Source: an uncultured Gemella sp. (lineage in GTDB: Bacteria > Bacillota > Bacilli > Staphylococcales > Gemellaceae). Taken from it: a stretch of 33,612 nucleotides of DNA. Within the stretch, counting starts at the first letter, position 1. Every line of letters starts with the position of its first letter. The stretch spans positions 1 to 33,612 of the forward strand of contig CAKMQF010000105.1 of the NCBI GenBank assembly GCA_927911745.1. The letters run 5' to 3'. The notes beneath the pieces are model-generated. The model made no database searches and had not been told where the DNA came from. It was given only the letters and a program-made list of their open reading frames with translations. Both the position numbers and the translations under genes were made by a program. Positions 1-8,725 of this stretch are shown piece by piece.

Positions 1-1048
1 TATATATATGATTAAGCGTTTTCTCGATATTTTCTTTTTCAAGTTTCTTTACAAAATTACTCATATATTTCCAGTGAGGTTTACCGTTTTTGTCGATAGG
101 AAGGAATAATTTTTCCCTTGAAATTCTCTTATCGTTTATTTCACGATTAAAGGAATATTTTTCTTCTAATCGGCTAATAATCGTTGACATGAATTTATAA
201 ACATATTCATCTGCATATTCTGAAGTTAATGCTGTTATATGATCACTTGCTATATATTCATACTTATGATAAAAACAAGAACCCACACTTCCACTATTAG
301 CTAAAGATAAATTATTAGCATACTTTCTCACTTTTTCATCATTACCAATAAAATTATCAACACCATTATTTATTCCCGTTGAGGATACATATGGAGTATT
401 ACCATCAATTTGATTACTTTTAGTTAATCGTTTCCCTCGTTTAATCTCTTTAAAAATATCTGTAAAGAAAAACTCTTTCCATTCTACTTCTAAGTCAAGT
501 AATTCAAAACCTAGCTTCATAAGTTTATTTTCATAGTAAGAAGCTACTTTTCTACTTTGAACTTTCATCTCTTGTTTGATGTAATCCTCCATAAATTTCC
601 AGTTGGGCTTACCTTTAAAGTCGACAGGAAGTAATATTTTTTGTCTTACTATTCTTTTCTGACTAAATTTATAACCATAGCCATACTTTCCGATTTTACT
701 ATTATCTATACACGTTTTCAAAAACAAACCAACATACTTACTTATTTTGTTTGTCTTACTTACTATTTTTTCAACATGATCTGTAGCTATAAAATCGTTT
801 AGTTGGTATGAAACATATCCAATAGTAGCACTATCTACAGTAAGAACTCCACCTTCTTCCGTAGCTTCATTATGATAAAAATCATCTATTGCATTATTTG
901 TAGCAGAACACGTAACTCTGGGAATAGCACCTCCAATTTCTAGTATACTCGGATGTGTTGTTTTAGTTCCTATCACATTAAATAATCCATCTAAACCACC
1001 TATAAAAAATTCTCCCCATTCCACACTATCTAAAGTTAACTTACTCAT
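1..1048 (-). CDS. Restriction-modification specificity (S) subunit, BcgI-B-like, partial
   Basis: The minus-strand frame opens at the ATG at 1048 and stays open to the window edge, giving about 349 residues without the C-terminal end. Two similar halves are visible. Each begins with an E-W-x-E-F-F motif (residues about 10 and 190) and closes with an L-P-V/I-D-x-x-G-K-P-x-W-K-F/Y-M motif, the layout of two target-recognition domains separated by conserved helical repeats. Its role would be DNA sequence recognition for the adjacent methyltransferase/nuclease. Its ATG overlaps the end of the methyltransferase gene by 8 bases, so the two are translationally coupled. The length already seen is near the usual size of a BcgI-type B subunit, so little should be missing. 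The DNA target cannot be predicted from sequence. Confidence 0.85.
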   Translation of the reverse strand, partial: MSKLTLDSVEWGEFFIGGLDGLFNVIGTKTTHPSILEIGGAIPRVTCSATNNAIDDFYHNEATEEGGVLTVDSATIGYVSYQLNDFIATDHVEKIVSKTNKISKYVGLFLKTCIDNSKIGKYGYGYKFSQKRIVRQKILLPVDFKGKPNWKFMEDYIKQEMKVQSRKVASYYENKLMKLGFELLDLEVEWKEFFFTDIFKEIKRGKRLTKSNQIDGNTPYVSSTGINNGVDNFIGNDEKVRKYANNLSLANSGSVGSCFYHKYEYIASDHITALTSEYADEYVYKFMSTIISRLEEKYSFNREINDKRISREKLFLPIDKNGKPHWKYMSNFVKKLEKENIEKTLNHIY

Positions 1049-3020
1049 AGTTTTCCTCACTTTCGGCAACCTTTAATACTGTTTCTTTTATTTCATATTC
1101 TTTCTCATTATCATCTTCTATTCCAAATAAATATCCTCGCCCATGAGTTATCATATTTACTTCAAATGTTAAGTAGTCAGCAATGTTTTTTCTAAAATCT
1201 TCTTCACTTGGAATTTCATCATTAAAATAATAGAAAGAATGTAACCATTCGTCAGTTGCTTCAACTGTTGTCTCTACACAGAACTTAGTAGGCGCCTCAT
1301 TTCTTCCGAACCACACATCAAGTAGGTGTTGTTTTTTATCTTTATGTGAACCATCATCAATAAGTCCAATATGTTTACTTACTATATATCCATCACTCTC
1401 AAAGTTAATAAATTTACATACTTTATTTTTAGGGTGTTTATTATGTGCAGTAAAGATGGCAATACATGGATTAGTTCCTACACCATAAAAAGTATTTTTA
1501 TTAAGAGTGATAACACCTTCTAATGTATGATTTTTTAAAATCTCTTCTTTGATTTTTTGTTCATCTTTTGTTTTTCCAGTGAATGTACTTTGTGGAACAA
1601 TAATAGCAGCACGTCCATCCTCAACTAACGAATCTAACAAATGTCTTGTGAAATTAATTTCATATAAGTTAGGATTTTGTTTCGACCCCATAGAATACGG
1701 TGGATTCATCATACCTATATTACACCCTTTTAATTGTAATTGTGCTGGATTTTCTGCCAAGAAGTCTCCATTTTCTAGATTGCTTTTCCCATCTCCGCGC
1801 AAAATCATATTAGTAGTAGCGATAGTAAACATATACGATTGTTCTTCTATTCCAAAAAGTTGGTGTTTTTTAATATGTTTGATTTGACCCTCATCATCTG
1901 TTTGGCTCACCATATTGTGCATAGCAGCAATTAAGAAACCTGCCGTACCACAGCATGGATCAAGTATTTTATCACTTGGTTTTAAGTCTAACAAATCACA
2001 AAATAGTTCCGTAATATGTTTAGGAGTCAAGACAATCCCTAAGTTTTGTCCATCTCCTCCACTATAAGACATGAATTCTCCATAAAATCTACCAAGATAA
2101 TCTTCAGAAGAATTATTATATTTTATACTATGATAGATACTCTCATATAAAAATTCTGTAAAATGTTTTAGTGGTGTCTTCCCTAGATTAGGATTTACTT
2201 CATTTATTTTGACATTATCACGGATAATAGAGAATTGACTTAGTAGTTTATTTTTCTTAACTTGTGGCGAAACATTTGCACGCCCTAAATTTGCTTCTAT
2301 AGCATCATATATTTTTTGACCGTCAGTTTTTTGTGTATCACCAATTAAACTGTCTATACTAAAGTTTTTGTACTCAATTTCTCTGAGTGCAAGCAGTATC
2401 CCTGAAACTACTAAAGGTTTACTTTTTTCTTCTAAGTTCCCATAGTTTCTTAAATCTTCATGAAGTTCACTTGCATCTTTTAAAATTTCAGCTGTTTCTT
2501 TTTCTTTTTGAGTGTCTTCTTTTAAAATTTCTTTTGTGTAATACTCGTCAACATTTTTTTCACTAAATGAGATTAGAGTTTCCAAATCATCAAGGACTTT
2601 ATAATTCCCTCTATCATCTATATAGATAGGGGTAATTTTGTGATTTTTTTCATCCCCACTAATACCTAAAGCAATTATTTCTTTATAATTTGTATTTTTG
2701 GCAAGGTGCTTTCCATAAAACAATGCACCATTTACAGCATAATCACAAACACTAGCTACTTCTTCATTAATTATCTCTTTATCTGTTAAATCGATATGTT
2801 TATTTGTATCAGCTTTATCTTCAATTACTATTAAGAAATTTTTAACCACACCTACATATTCAGGTAATCCTACTTTACCAGTTCCTCGCTTTGATGCTGT
2901 TTGTAGTGCTTCGTGAATTTCTTTTATATTACTTCCTTGAGCTGTGAATTTATCGCTAATCTTCGCCTCTTTTAATAATTCATAAACCCACAAATCTGTA
3001 TTTACTTCTTTCTTTGCCAT
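1041..3020 (-). CDS. Fused restriction endonuclease/N6-adenine DNA methyltransferase, BcgI-A-like (type IIB)
   Basis: A 659-residue protein. The central and C-terminal parts are a HsdM-type adenine methyltransferase with SAM motif DPCCGTAGF (from residue 354) and catalytic NPPY (439-442). The N-terminus is longer than in an ordinary HsdM and carries P-E (53-54) followed by E-D-K (67-69) after a hydrophobic strand, which fits a PD-(D/E)xK nuclease core. This arrangement is known from BcgI-type type IIB enzymes, where one chain both methylates and cuts and a separate B subunit recognises DNA. No hsdR gene lies upstream within the window, which supports a self-contained enzyme, although one could lie beyond the left edge. 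The start is the ATG at 3020 behind a weak AAGGAA site. Methyltransferase identity is firm; the nuclease fusion is inferred from motifs. Confidence 0.85.
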   Translation of the reverse strand: MAKKEVNTDLWVYELLKEAKISDKFTAQGSNIKEIHEALQTASKRGTGKVGLPEYVGVVKNFLIVIEDKADTNKHIDLTDKEIINEEVASVCDYAVNGALFYGKHLAKNTNYKEIIALGISGDEKNHKITPIYIDDRGNYKVLDDLETLISFSEKNVDEYYTKEILKEDTQKEKETAEILKDASELHEDLRNYGNLEEKSKPLVVSGILLALREIEYKNFSIDSLIGDTQKTDGQKIYDAIEANLGRANVSPQVKKNKLLSQFSIIRDNVKINEVNPNLGKTPLKHFTEFLYESIYHSIKYNNSSEDYLGRFYGEFMSYSGGDGQNLGIVLTPKHITELFCDLLDLKPSDKILDPCCGTAGFLIAAMHNMVSQTDDEGQIKHIKKHQLFGIEEQSYMFTIATTNMILRGDGKSNLENGDFLAENPAQLQLKGCNIGMMNPPYSMGSKQNPNLYEINFTRHLLDSLVEDGRAAIIVPQSTFTGKTKDEQKIKEEILKNHTLEGVITLNKNTFYGVGTNPCIAIFTAHNKHPKNKVCKFINFESDGYIVSKHIGLIDDGSHKDKKQHLLDVWFGRNEAPTKFCVETTVEATDEWLHSFYYFNDEIPSEEDFRKNIADYLTFEVNMITHGRGYLFGIEDDNEKEYEIKETVLKVAESEENYE

Positions 3021-3226
3021 TAACCTATAATTCCTTACTAAATTTTATCGTACTTTTTTAATTATATCATAAATACTACATATTATAATATACATATTCA
3101 GAATTTTTAGTCTAGGTTTTTATTAGTTTAGTAAACTTACAGAACTATAAATAAGTTTATTTCAATTACATATTACATTTAAAAACTAAAATATTTCCAA
3201 ATACAGAACATTACCTCTTCTTTATA

Positions 3227-3785
3227 TTATCGATTTCTAAACTTAGGAGGCAGTAGCAAATTTATTTCCTCCTCAGTAAAAAAAATTTTCTTCTTCATAT
3301 TTAAGAGCTTTTTTCGTTTCTTTATAACTTTTTCTAGATGTCTTCGGAGCAGAAGAATAAATTTCCGATGATTCAAGCATAAGATTATCCCTTCTATTTA
3401 TAATTTCTTTAATATCTAACATTTTTAATTCGGTAATAAGACATAAATACTTTTCTCTAATTAACCATAATTTATTAGATATAGTCTTATGTTTAGAAAT
3501 AGTAGTACCTAGATCAAACTTAAAATTCATTGAATTTATTATTAAAAGTGCCGTTGCAAAAATACTACCAATAGCAGTGGAGTAGTTATTAGTACCAAAT
3601 AAAGTATTAATTAACGTTCCTGCTGATATCGCCGATAAAACAATCTGTGAAATTTTCAACCTCTTCTCATACTTAATTAATCTCTGTATTTCTTTTTCAT
3701 GGCATGTAAAAGAATAACATACTTTACCATATGAATTTTTTATTTGCCATTCTATTTTTTCTCTAATTTCCAAATCTTGACCCAT
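3227..3785 (-). CDS. SLATT-domain two-TM CBASS effector (frameshifted in this sequence)
   Basis: An N-terminal helical segment is followed by two adjacent membrane helices (residues about 43-60 and 68-85) and then a conserved C-terminal helical region with I-Y-S-S-A-P-K-T and K-A-L-K-Y-E-E-E-N motifs. This is the signature of SLATT proteins, the presumed pore-forming effectors that pair with SMODS nucleotidyltransferases. The reading frame as given stops at 3273. Removing one base from the run of eight A (3278-3285; T on the coding strand) extends it to 185 residues and restores the typical ending T-E-E-E-I-N-L-L-L-P-P-K-F-R. Its ATG overlaps the end of the upstream nucleotidyltransferase gene by 23 bases, behind GGAGGG, so the two are probably co-translated. 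The predicted role is membrane disruption on binding a cyclic nucleotide made by the partner. Confidence 0.8.
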
Positions 3786-4641
3786 AAATTTCCCTCCATT
3801 TTTTTTGTGCTAAATATGGATATTTTTCACCACATTCAATTGCATATTCAGCGGCTTCCAACGCTTTTTTTTGATTCACTTTCAAATAAGTAAGGATATT
3901 TAACTCTAAGCAATCTATCACTTCCAAAGACAGGCCACTGCATATGAGCATTTTTTTCTATATATTTAAAAAAGTCTCTACTTATATAATCAAAGTATAA
4001 ATAAGGGTCCTTTTCTACATACATTGCATCCTTATAAAAATTGTATACCATTGTATCAATTAATTCTCCTGAAATAGTAATATTATTATGTTCTTTCCAC
4101 GCTCTTATCATCCTACATAATTTTTTCATCGTATAATTATAGTCAGAATGTCTCTTATTAAAATAATCAATTTCCAATTTCGGAGACATTAATTTCCAAA
4201 TTCCGCCATTATTAGTGTCAGCATAGTAAAAAAGTCTATCGGTTAATTCAAATACTGGAACTACTTCAAATTTTATTCCATCAGAGAACTTAATTACTAT
4301 AACTTGACCATCTGATGAAATTTCTGAAAATGGATAAGACTTTTGTAATTTTTCTTTTACTTCAGATAAAAATTGAGATTGTATATTGCCACATCTCCTG
4401 TCAAATCTTTCTTTAACTACTTGAGGTAATACTACAACTACATCAATATCACTAGTTTTGATTTCAGTCCCTCTAGCATAAGATCCAGTATAAAAAGAAT
4501 TGTTTGTATATGAATCACTGTACCAATATTCCTTATTTATACGATTAGTTATTGTTCTATACCTTAAATTAATTTTTTCTACAACATCATTTTTATATAA
4601 ATATTTTCATGAAATTTTCTAAACCATGTATTTAAACCCAT
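3763..4641 (-). CDS. SMODS-family CD-NTase (CBASS cyclic oligonucleotide synthase), two frameshifts
   Basis: Joined across two indels this gives about 292 residues, the normal CD-NTase size. The start is the ATG at 4641 behind AGAGGAG. The first 17 residues are in one frame; a base is missing in the A5 run at 4590-4594 (forward T). The middle frame carries the nucleotidyltransferase core G-S-Y-A-R-G-T (53-59) followed by D-I-D (65-67), with a likely third acidic residue in F-E-V-V-P-V-F. A second indel (run of eight at 3865-3872, one too many) leads into the C-terminus K-A-L-E-A-A-E-Y-A ... K-W-R-E-I-Y-G-S-R-F. Q-W-P-V-F-G-S before it is a usual CD-NTase motif. On phage infection such enzymes make cyclic di- or trinucleotides that switch on the effector, here the overlapping SLATT gene. 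The product nucleotide cannot be told. The gene is either inactivated or mis-sequenced. Confidence 0.82.
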
Positions 4642-4811
4642 TATTTTCTCCTCTCTTATAAAATCAATTTTACATTTTTAATTACTAAATTTTAAAAAAT
4701 ATATCAAATAATTAATGCATACTCTAAAATCATATATAATAATATTTCACATGAAAAAATTTATAAATTTTAAATTTTCTTCTTTTATATACTACATGAA
4801 AATTTAGAATT

Positions 4812-5009
4812 TTAATCATTTAATAATTCTTTAAACAATTCTCCAAAAGCTTCATCTACACTTATTGATTCACCACTTTTAGCTTGTTCCAGACTTGACT
4901 TCATAAAATCATTAAACTCTTCATCTGTCATATCTTCTCTAGACGTTATTCTTTCAATAACTATCCTCCTATTCTTGTTATCTTGTATTTTATATTCACT
5001 ATTTTCCAT
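4812..5009 (-). CDS. Small antitoxin-like protein (RelB/StbD-like), orphan
   Basis: A 65-residue acidic protein with the block M-T-D-E-E-F-N-D-F-M ... L-E-Q-A-K-S-G-E-S ... D-E-A-F-G-E-L-F-K-E-L. This resembles the C-terminal part of small type II antitoxins that partner RelE/ParE-like toxins. No toxin-sized frame follows in the 170 bases before the CBASS operon or precedes it, so it looks like an orphan. The ribosome site (GGAAACG) is weak. The family assignment rests on pattern similarity only. Confidence 0.5.
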   Translation of the reverse strand: MENSEYKIQDNKNRRIVIERITSREDMTDEEFNDFMKSSLEQAKSGESISVDEAFGELFKELLND

Positions 5010-5121
5010 AAATTTTCGTTTCCAATCACTATATTTATTTCGATTTATAATGCATCAAAATATGCTTTTTATCACTTTAAATATTACAATATAACTAGTC
5101 CAAATTTCTGTACAAATAAAG
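5010..5121. other. Intergenic stretch, no gene seen
   Basis: AT-rich spacer between the small antitoxin-like gene and the terminator of the next gene. It presumably holds the promoter of the antitoxin-like gene, but no clear -35/-10 pair stands out. Confidence 0.4.
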
Positions 5122-5165
5122 ACAAAAAATAACCATCTTTGCTTTGACCGGGAAAGATGATTATT
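5122..5165 (-). terminator. Rho-independent terminator after the 164-residue minus-strand gene
   Basis: A 13-bp imperfect inverted repeat (AATAAcCATCTTT at 5128-5140 with AAAGATGaTTATT at 5153-5165) is followed on the minus strand by six T. It ends transcription of the gene at 5305-5800, about 140 bases downstream of its stop. Confidence 0.75.
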
Positions 5166-5304
5166 CTATATAAATAAATTTATCTGGATCGTCGTTATAA
5201 AATCGGCATACTCTTTTAAAGAATAACACTTAATATTTTATTTTTCAATGATTTAGTCATTAATTTCAAATTTGCAAAACAACTTAGTATTCCTACCGAA
5301 CTTC

Positions 5305-5800
5305 CTACTTAATAAACTTCGTTATTTTACCTTCTTTTTTGTATGTTTCTACTGCTTTTGCTACTCTCTCGAAATCACGTCTCAAGCTATAAGAATAGAT
5401 ATCTCTAAATAGTCTATACCCTAGTTTTTCATTTACTTCAAATGCCAATGTGTATAGTTCATACGTTTCCATCGAGTCGAAGTTTTCATGTGCTTTTACT
5501 ACATCTACTAATATATCGTCGCAATGTTCTACTAATGCTTTTTCTAGTCTTTCATTTAAGAATTTTGATTTATCTAGAGTATATTTATACATTTCTCTTG
5601 ATGTAGTTGAGAAGTCCGCTACTAAACTTTCTTTATCTAGTTTATCATACAGTTCATATCCTAACTGTTTATTTACATCTTTTGCGATTTCTACTAATCT
5701 TTCATCGGATACTGGTTCTAAACTAAATGCTGCATTATTAACTTCTGTTAATGCGTTGTAGTTTTCTTCTATCACTTTTTTTTAATAATTCTATTTTCAT
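5305..5800 (-). CDS. Uncharacterised protein with internal duplication, frameshifted near its start
   Basis: I do not recognise this family. The best start is the ATG at 5800 behind GAGAGGAA. The first nine codons run into a run of eight A (5776-5783 on the forward strand as T); dropping one base joins them to the long frame for 164 residues in all. The protein is soluble, charged and mostly helical. Two segments look duplicated: L-V-E-I-A-K-D-V-N-K-Q-L-G-Y-E-L-Y near residues 43-60 and L-Y-T-L-A-F-E-V-N-E-K-L-G-Y-R-L-F near 113-130. Its N-terminal A-F-S-L-x-x-V-S-D-E-R-L block resembles the C-terminal A-F-P-A-L-x-x-L-S-D-E-Q-L block of the divergent gene at 5989, which is also 164 residues. 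Confidence 0.65.
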
Positions 5801-5930
5801 AAAGTTCCTCTCAATCCTAATTTTCTTACACTCTATTATAACATATTTACTAGTAATTCTTATATCTCTTTATAACTTTTCTTCATTCTTGTATATATCC
5901 TTGAATTTAACTTTTTCATATAAAGTTCTC

Positions 5931-5959
5931 TTGAAAAATTAACTATTCTACGTTAAAAT
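5931..5959 (+). promoter_or_regulatory. Promoter of the RelB/DinJ-like gene
   Basis: TTGAAA (5931-5936), a 17-base spacer and TAAAAT (5954-5959) form a good sigma-A type promoter about 30 bases before the ATG at 5989. Confidence 0.65.
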
Positions 5960-5988
5960 TAATGTATTAACTAAGGAGAGTTTTAAAA

Positions 5989-6484
5989 ATGAGTGAATCG
6001 AAAATTGTTTTAACTATTGATGATGAATTAAAAAATGATGCTGAAGATTTATTCTTTAGTCTTGGATTAAATCTAGAAACTGCTATTAGCATGTTCCTTA
6101 CAAAAGCTGTTAATGAAGGTGGAATACCTTTTGAAGTAAAACAAACAAAATACGTTGAAAGTCCTGATTTTATCTCTAGTCACTTCACTATTAAATCGGC
6201 TGTATATGAGATTAATGAATACATAAAAGATAGATTCAACGAAGAACCTTCATTTTATCTAGCATGTGAAAATAGAGGTCTTACAGATGATGAAGCTAGT
6301 AAATTATTCATTCTATTTTCTAATAATACTGAAGAGATTGATCAAGAAGAGTTCACAGAAAAAAAATATTGATAACCTAGTAGAATTATCAACAATCGCC
6401 TTCCCAGCATTAAGACGACTATCTGATGAACAACTACGTGATATCGTGAATGCATATATCACTAACTACTATTTAATTAGATAA
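5989..6484 (+). CDS. RelB/DinJ-family antitoxin-like protein with C-terminal extension, frameshifted
   Basis: The first ~50 residues (I-V-L-T-I-D-D-E-L-K ... L-G-L-N-L-E-T-A-I-S-M-F-L ... G-G-I-P-F-E-V) match the ribbon-helix-helix DNA-binding part of RelB/DinJ antitoxins. The frame stops at 6372. Removing one A from the run of eight at 6359-6366 continues it to 6484 for a total of 164 residues, well beyond the ~90 of a plain DinJ. The extension ends in an A-F-P-A-L-R-R-L-S-D-E-Q-L block shared with the divergent gene at 5305-5800. No RelE/YafQ toxin follows, since a terminator comes directly after. AAGGAG precedes the start. It may act as a stand-alone regulator rather than an antitoxin; that is inference. 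Confidence 0.7.
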
Positions 6485-6508
6485 TAAAAAACTAAATGAT
6501 GAACTTTT

Positions 6509-6539
6509 AGGAGTGATTTTAAAATCACTTCTTTTTTTT
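6509..6539 (+). terminator. Terminator of the RelB/DinJ-like gene
   Basis: A 12-bp stem (AGGAGTGATTTT with AAAATCACTTCT, one G-U pair) with no extra loop bases is followed by a run of T. It lies 25 bases after the repaired stop at 6484. Confidence 0.8.
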
Positions 6540-6585
6540 ACTAATATAGATATTATAATATGTTTTCAAAACTTAAAATTTTATT

Positions 6586-6690
6586 GGAAGTTCACTTCCC
6601 ACTTTTACCGTTTTTACCCTTAATTGGAAGTTCACTTCCTACTTTTATCTTTTTTACCTATAATTGGAAGTAGACTTCCAACTTTCCTTT
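6586..6690. repeat. Three 40-bp tandem repeats each with a GGAAGTnnACTTCC palindrome
   Basis: The 14-bp palindrome GGAAGTnnACTTCC occurs at 6586, 6626 and 6666, exactly 40 bases apart. The intervening bases are also conserved (an ACTTTTA-like stretch, T-run, ACC, AATT). The array sits between a terminator and the promoter of the next gene. It does not look like a CRISPR because the unit between palindromes is itself repeated. Possible roles are a multi-site protein operator or a species-specific intergenic repeat. Confidence 0.8.
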
Positions 6691-6788
6691 TTTTCAGATT
6701 TTTATTTTTACAATCACTTTATTTTCTGATAAACTATAATTGTTAACAAATAAAACACTTACATTTATGTAAATAAGAGGAGATCAAA

Positions 6789-7778
6789 ATGGGAAAATTC
6801 AATAAAAAAGTTGTTTCAGTAGCTTCAATTGCCGCAACATTACCTGCATTAGTAGGTAGCTATGCAGGGTATCAAAAATTACGTTATAACCGTAGTGCTA
6901 AAGCTGGTTTAATCGAGTTATATCTTGGTAATAAATATAAGAAACTAAGAGATATAGATGAAACTAAAAGACTAGAAAAACAAAAAGAAGATAATAACGA
7001 AGAAACTGTAAATGTATATGAATTCGATACTAAGTCTAAATTCTATACTAGAATTGTTTCTGATAGACAAGTTTGGCATTTAAATAGTGTTAATAATTCT
7101 AACTCTACTATTTTCTATGTTCATGGTGGTTCTTACGTTCATGAATTCGTAGATATTCAATGGAAGATGGCTGATAAAATTGCTCAAGAAGCTGATGCTG
7201 AGGTTATTATTCCTGATTACGGTCTAGCTCCATTCTATACTTATAAAGATAGCTATGAACTACTAACAAAATTATATACAGACTACGTTTCTGAGAATCC
7301 AGATAAAGATATCTATCTTATGGGAGATAGTGCTGGTGGTGGCTTAACTCTAGGATTAGTTCAAGACTTTGTCCAAAATAATATTAAACTACCTAAAGGT
7401 CTTATTTTACTAAGTCCATGGGTTGATTTGACAATGTCAAATCCTGATATTCAAAAATATGTCAAAAAAGATCCTCTACTACATGTAGATACTTTGCTAG
7501 CTGATGCTAAAGCTTGGGCTGGTGATGCAGACTTATCAGATTGGAAAGTTTCACCATTATACGGTGAGATGAGAGGTTTACCTCAGGTACTTCTATTCTC
7601 TGGTACACGCGAACTTTTATATCCTGACGCAGGACTTCTAGCAAATAAACTAAAAGAAACAAGTGTAGAAACCACTTTTGTTGTTGGGGAAAATTTAAAC
7701 CACGTATACCCTGCTTTTCCAATCCCTGAAGCAACAAAGGCTATTTCTAAAATTGTTGAGTTTGTGAAGAGTAAATAA
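6789..7778 (+). CDS. Alpha/beta hydrolase, HSL-type esterase/lipase, membrane-anchored
   Basis: A 329-residue protein. Residues 7-27 are hydrophobic after a basic start (M-G-K-F-N-K-K), giving an N-terminal anchor or uncleaved signal. The catalytic part has the oxyanion motif H-G-G-S (112-115), nucleophile elbow G-D-S-A-G-G (Ser181), an acid in S-G-T-R-E-L-L-Y-P-D (about 285) and a His in N-H-V-Y-P (about 308). This is the HSL/acetyl-esterase layout (alpha/beta hydrolase fold 3). The substrate is unknown; short-chain esters are usual. AGAGGAG lies 6 bases before the ATG, and a TATAAT is seen at 6735-6740. It stands alone between terminators. Confidence 0.85.
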   Translation: MGKFNKKVVSVASIAATLPALVGSYAGYQKLRYNRSAKAGLIELYLGNKYKKLRDIDETKRLEKQKEDNNEETVNVYEFDTKSKFYTRIVSDRQVWHLNSVNNSNSTIFYVHGGSYVHEFVDIQWKMADKIAQEADAEVIIPDYGLAPFYTYKDSYELLTKLYTDYVSENPDKDIYLMGDSAGGGLTLGLVQDFVQNNIKLPKGLILLSPWVDLTMSNPDIQKYVKKDPLLHVDTLLADAKAWAGDADLSDWKVSPLYGEMRGLPQVLLFSGTRELLYPDAGLLANKLKETSVETTFVVGENLNHVYPAFPIPEATKAISKIVEFVKSK

Positions 7779-7792
7779 TTAAAATTAAATAT

Positions 7793-7850
7793 AAAAAAGA
7801 TGTACTCAAAATTTTGATTAAAAAATCTATTTTCGGGTACATCTTTATTT
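7793..7850. terminator. Bidirectional terminator between hydrolase and abiE
   Basis: AAAGATGTAC pairs with GTACATCTTT across a ~32-base loop, with T-rich sequence on the plus side and a matching A-run for the minus side. It separates the convergent hydrolase and AbiEii genes. Confidence 0.65.
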
Positions 7851-7888
7851 AGTAATTATATAAAGATAGTTATTTGTATTTTAAAAAA

Positions 7889-8725
7889 TTATTTTATATC
7901 TATTTTCTCCAATATTTCTGTTAAAAATCTACATATTTCAGTAAAATCTATTGTTCTAGCATAATTAAAGCTATTTCGATAATTTTCCCAACGGACTAAC
8001 ATTTCATTATTATTTTCTATATTTGAAATAATTTCTTTATACTCAAAAGTAATTAAACTATCTCTTTTTGGGAAGTTTCTTCTATAGCTAATCTTAATAT
8101 GTTATAATCAATATTTTTACTTTTCAATTTTAGTAGTATATATACATCATAAAAATCTCTCATTCTAGTATTTTGATTTCCTCTTGAAATTATTGTTTCT
8201 ATTTTTTCACTTAAAATTGTTTCTAAATTGTAAGCTTTAATTTTGATGCTTCTATTTTCAAACATAAGAGGATATTCATATGAAATTTCTGAAGGAATAA
8301 TTTTATCCCCAGTTGTGATATCAATTTTTAAAGGAATTTTCATAGTTCCTATACCGGCTATTAATGATACCCTAAAACCAAAATAATCATCCATTTCACG
8401 GATTTCTGTAATACTAACCACATCAAATTTTACTTCATCATTAATATTAATTCTAGAAATTTCATTTATATAGTCTAATATAAATGCTTCATTTACGGGT
8501 TTTCCCTTTACGGTCATATCGATATCCATAGTAGCTCAACTATCTAATCCTACTATTGAAGATATCAATAATCCACCTTTTATTATCATTGATCTTGAAA
8601 TCGGATAGAGATATTCTCTCAATAAATCTCTCCATCATATAATTTTGTAAAACTAATTGTGCAGAAATATTTTTTTCTTTTGATATATTTTTTATCTTTG
8701 CTTTTAGTTGCATAATATTTATCAT
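7889..8725 (-). pseudogene. abiEii: AbiEii/AbiGii-type nucleotidyltransferase toxin, disrupted
   Basis: Read across all breaks the locus encodes about 278 residues, a normal AbiEii length. Recognisable parts, N to C: M-Q-L-K-A-K-I-K-N ... M-M-E-R-F-I-E-R-I-S; I-I-K-G-G-L-L-I-S-S-I-V-G-L; T-M-D-I-D-M-T-V-K (the D-x-D nucleotidyltransferase motif); and a C-terminal K-R-D-S-L-I-T-F-E-Y ... W-E-N-Y. There are three lesions: a frame change near 8587-8592 (not in a homopolymer), an in-frame TGA at 8536-8538 where the family usually has Arg (CGA to TGA would explain it), and a missing base in the A5 run at 8065-8069. AbiEii is the toxin of a type IV toxin-antitoxin phage-abortive system. The stop codon suggests true inactivation, unlike most indels nearby. 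Its ATG overlaps the AbiEi stop as ATGA. Confidence 0.8.

Noticed and set aside
6586..6690. CRISPR array
   Set aside because: The whole 40-bp unit repeats, so there are no unique spacers, and no cas genes are present. The array at 9415-9600 fails for the same reason.
8536..8538. TGA read as tryptophan in an alternative genetic code
   Set aside because: TGA ends other genes in the window (for example at 8722), and the site is normally Arg, not Trp.
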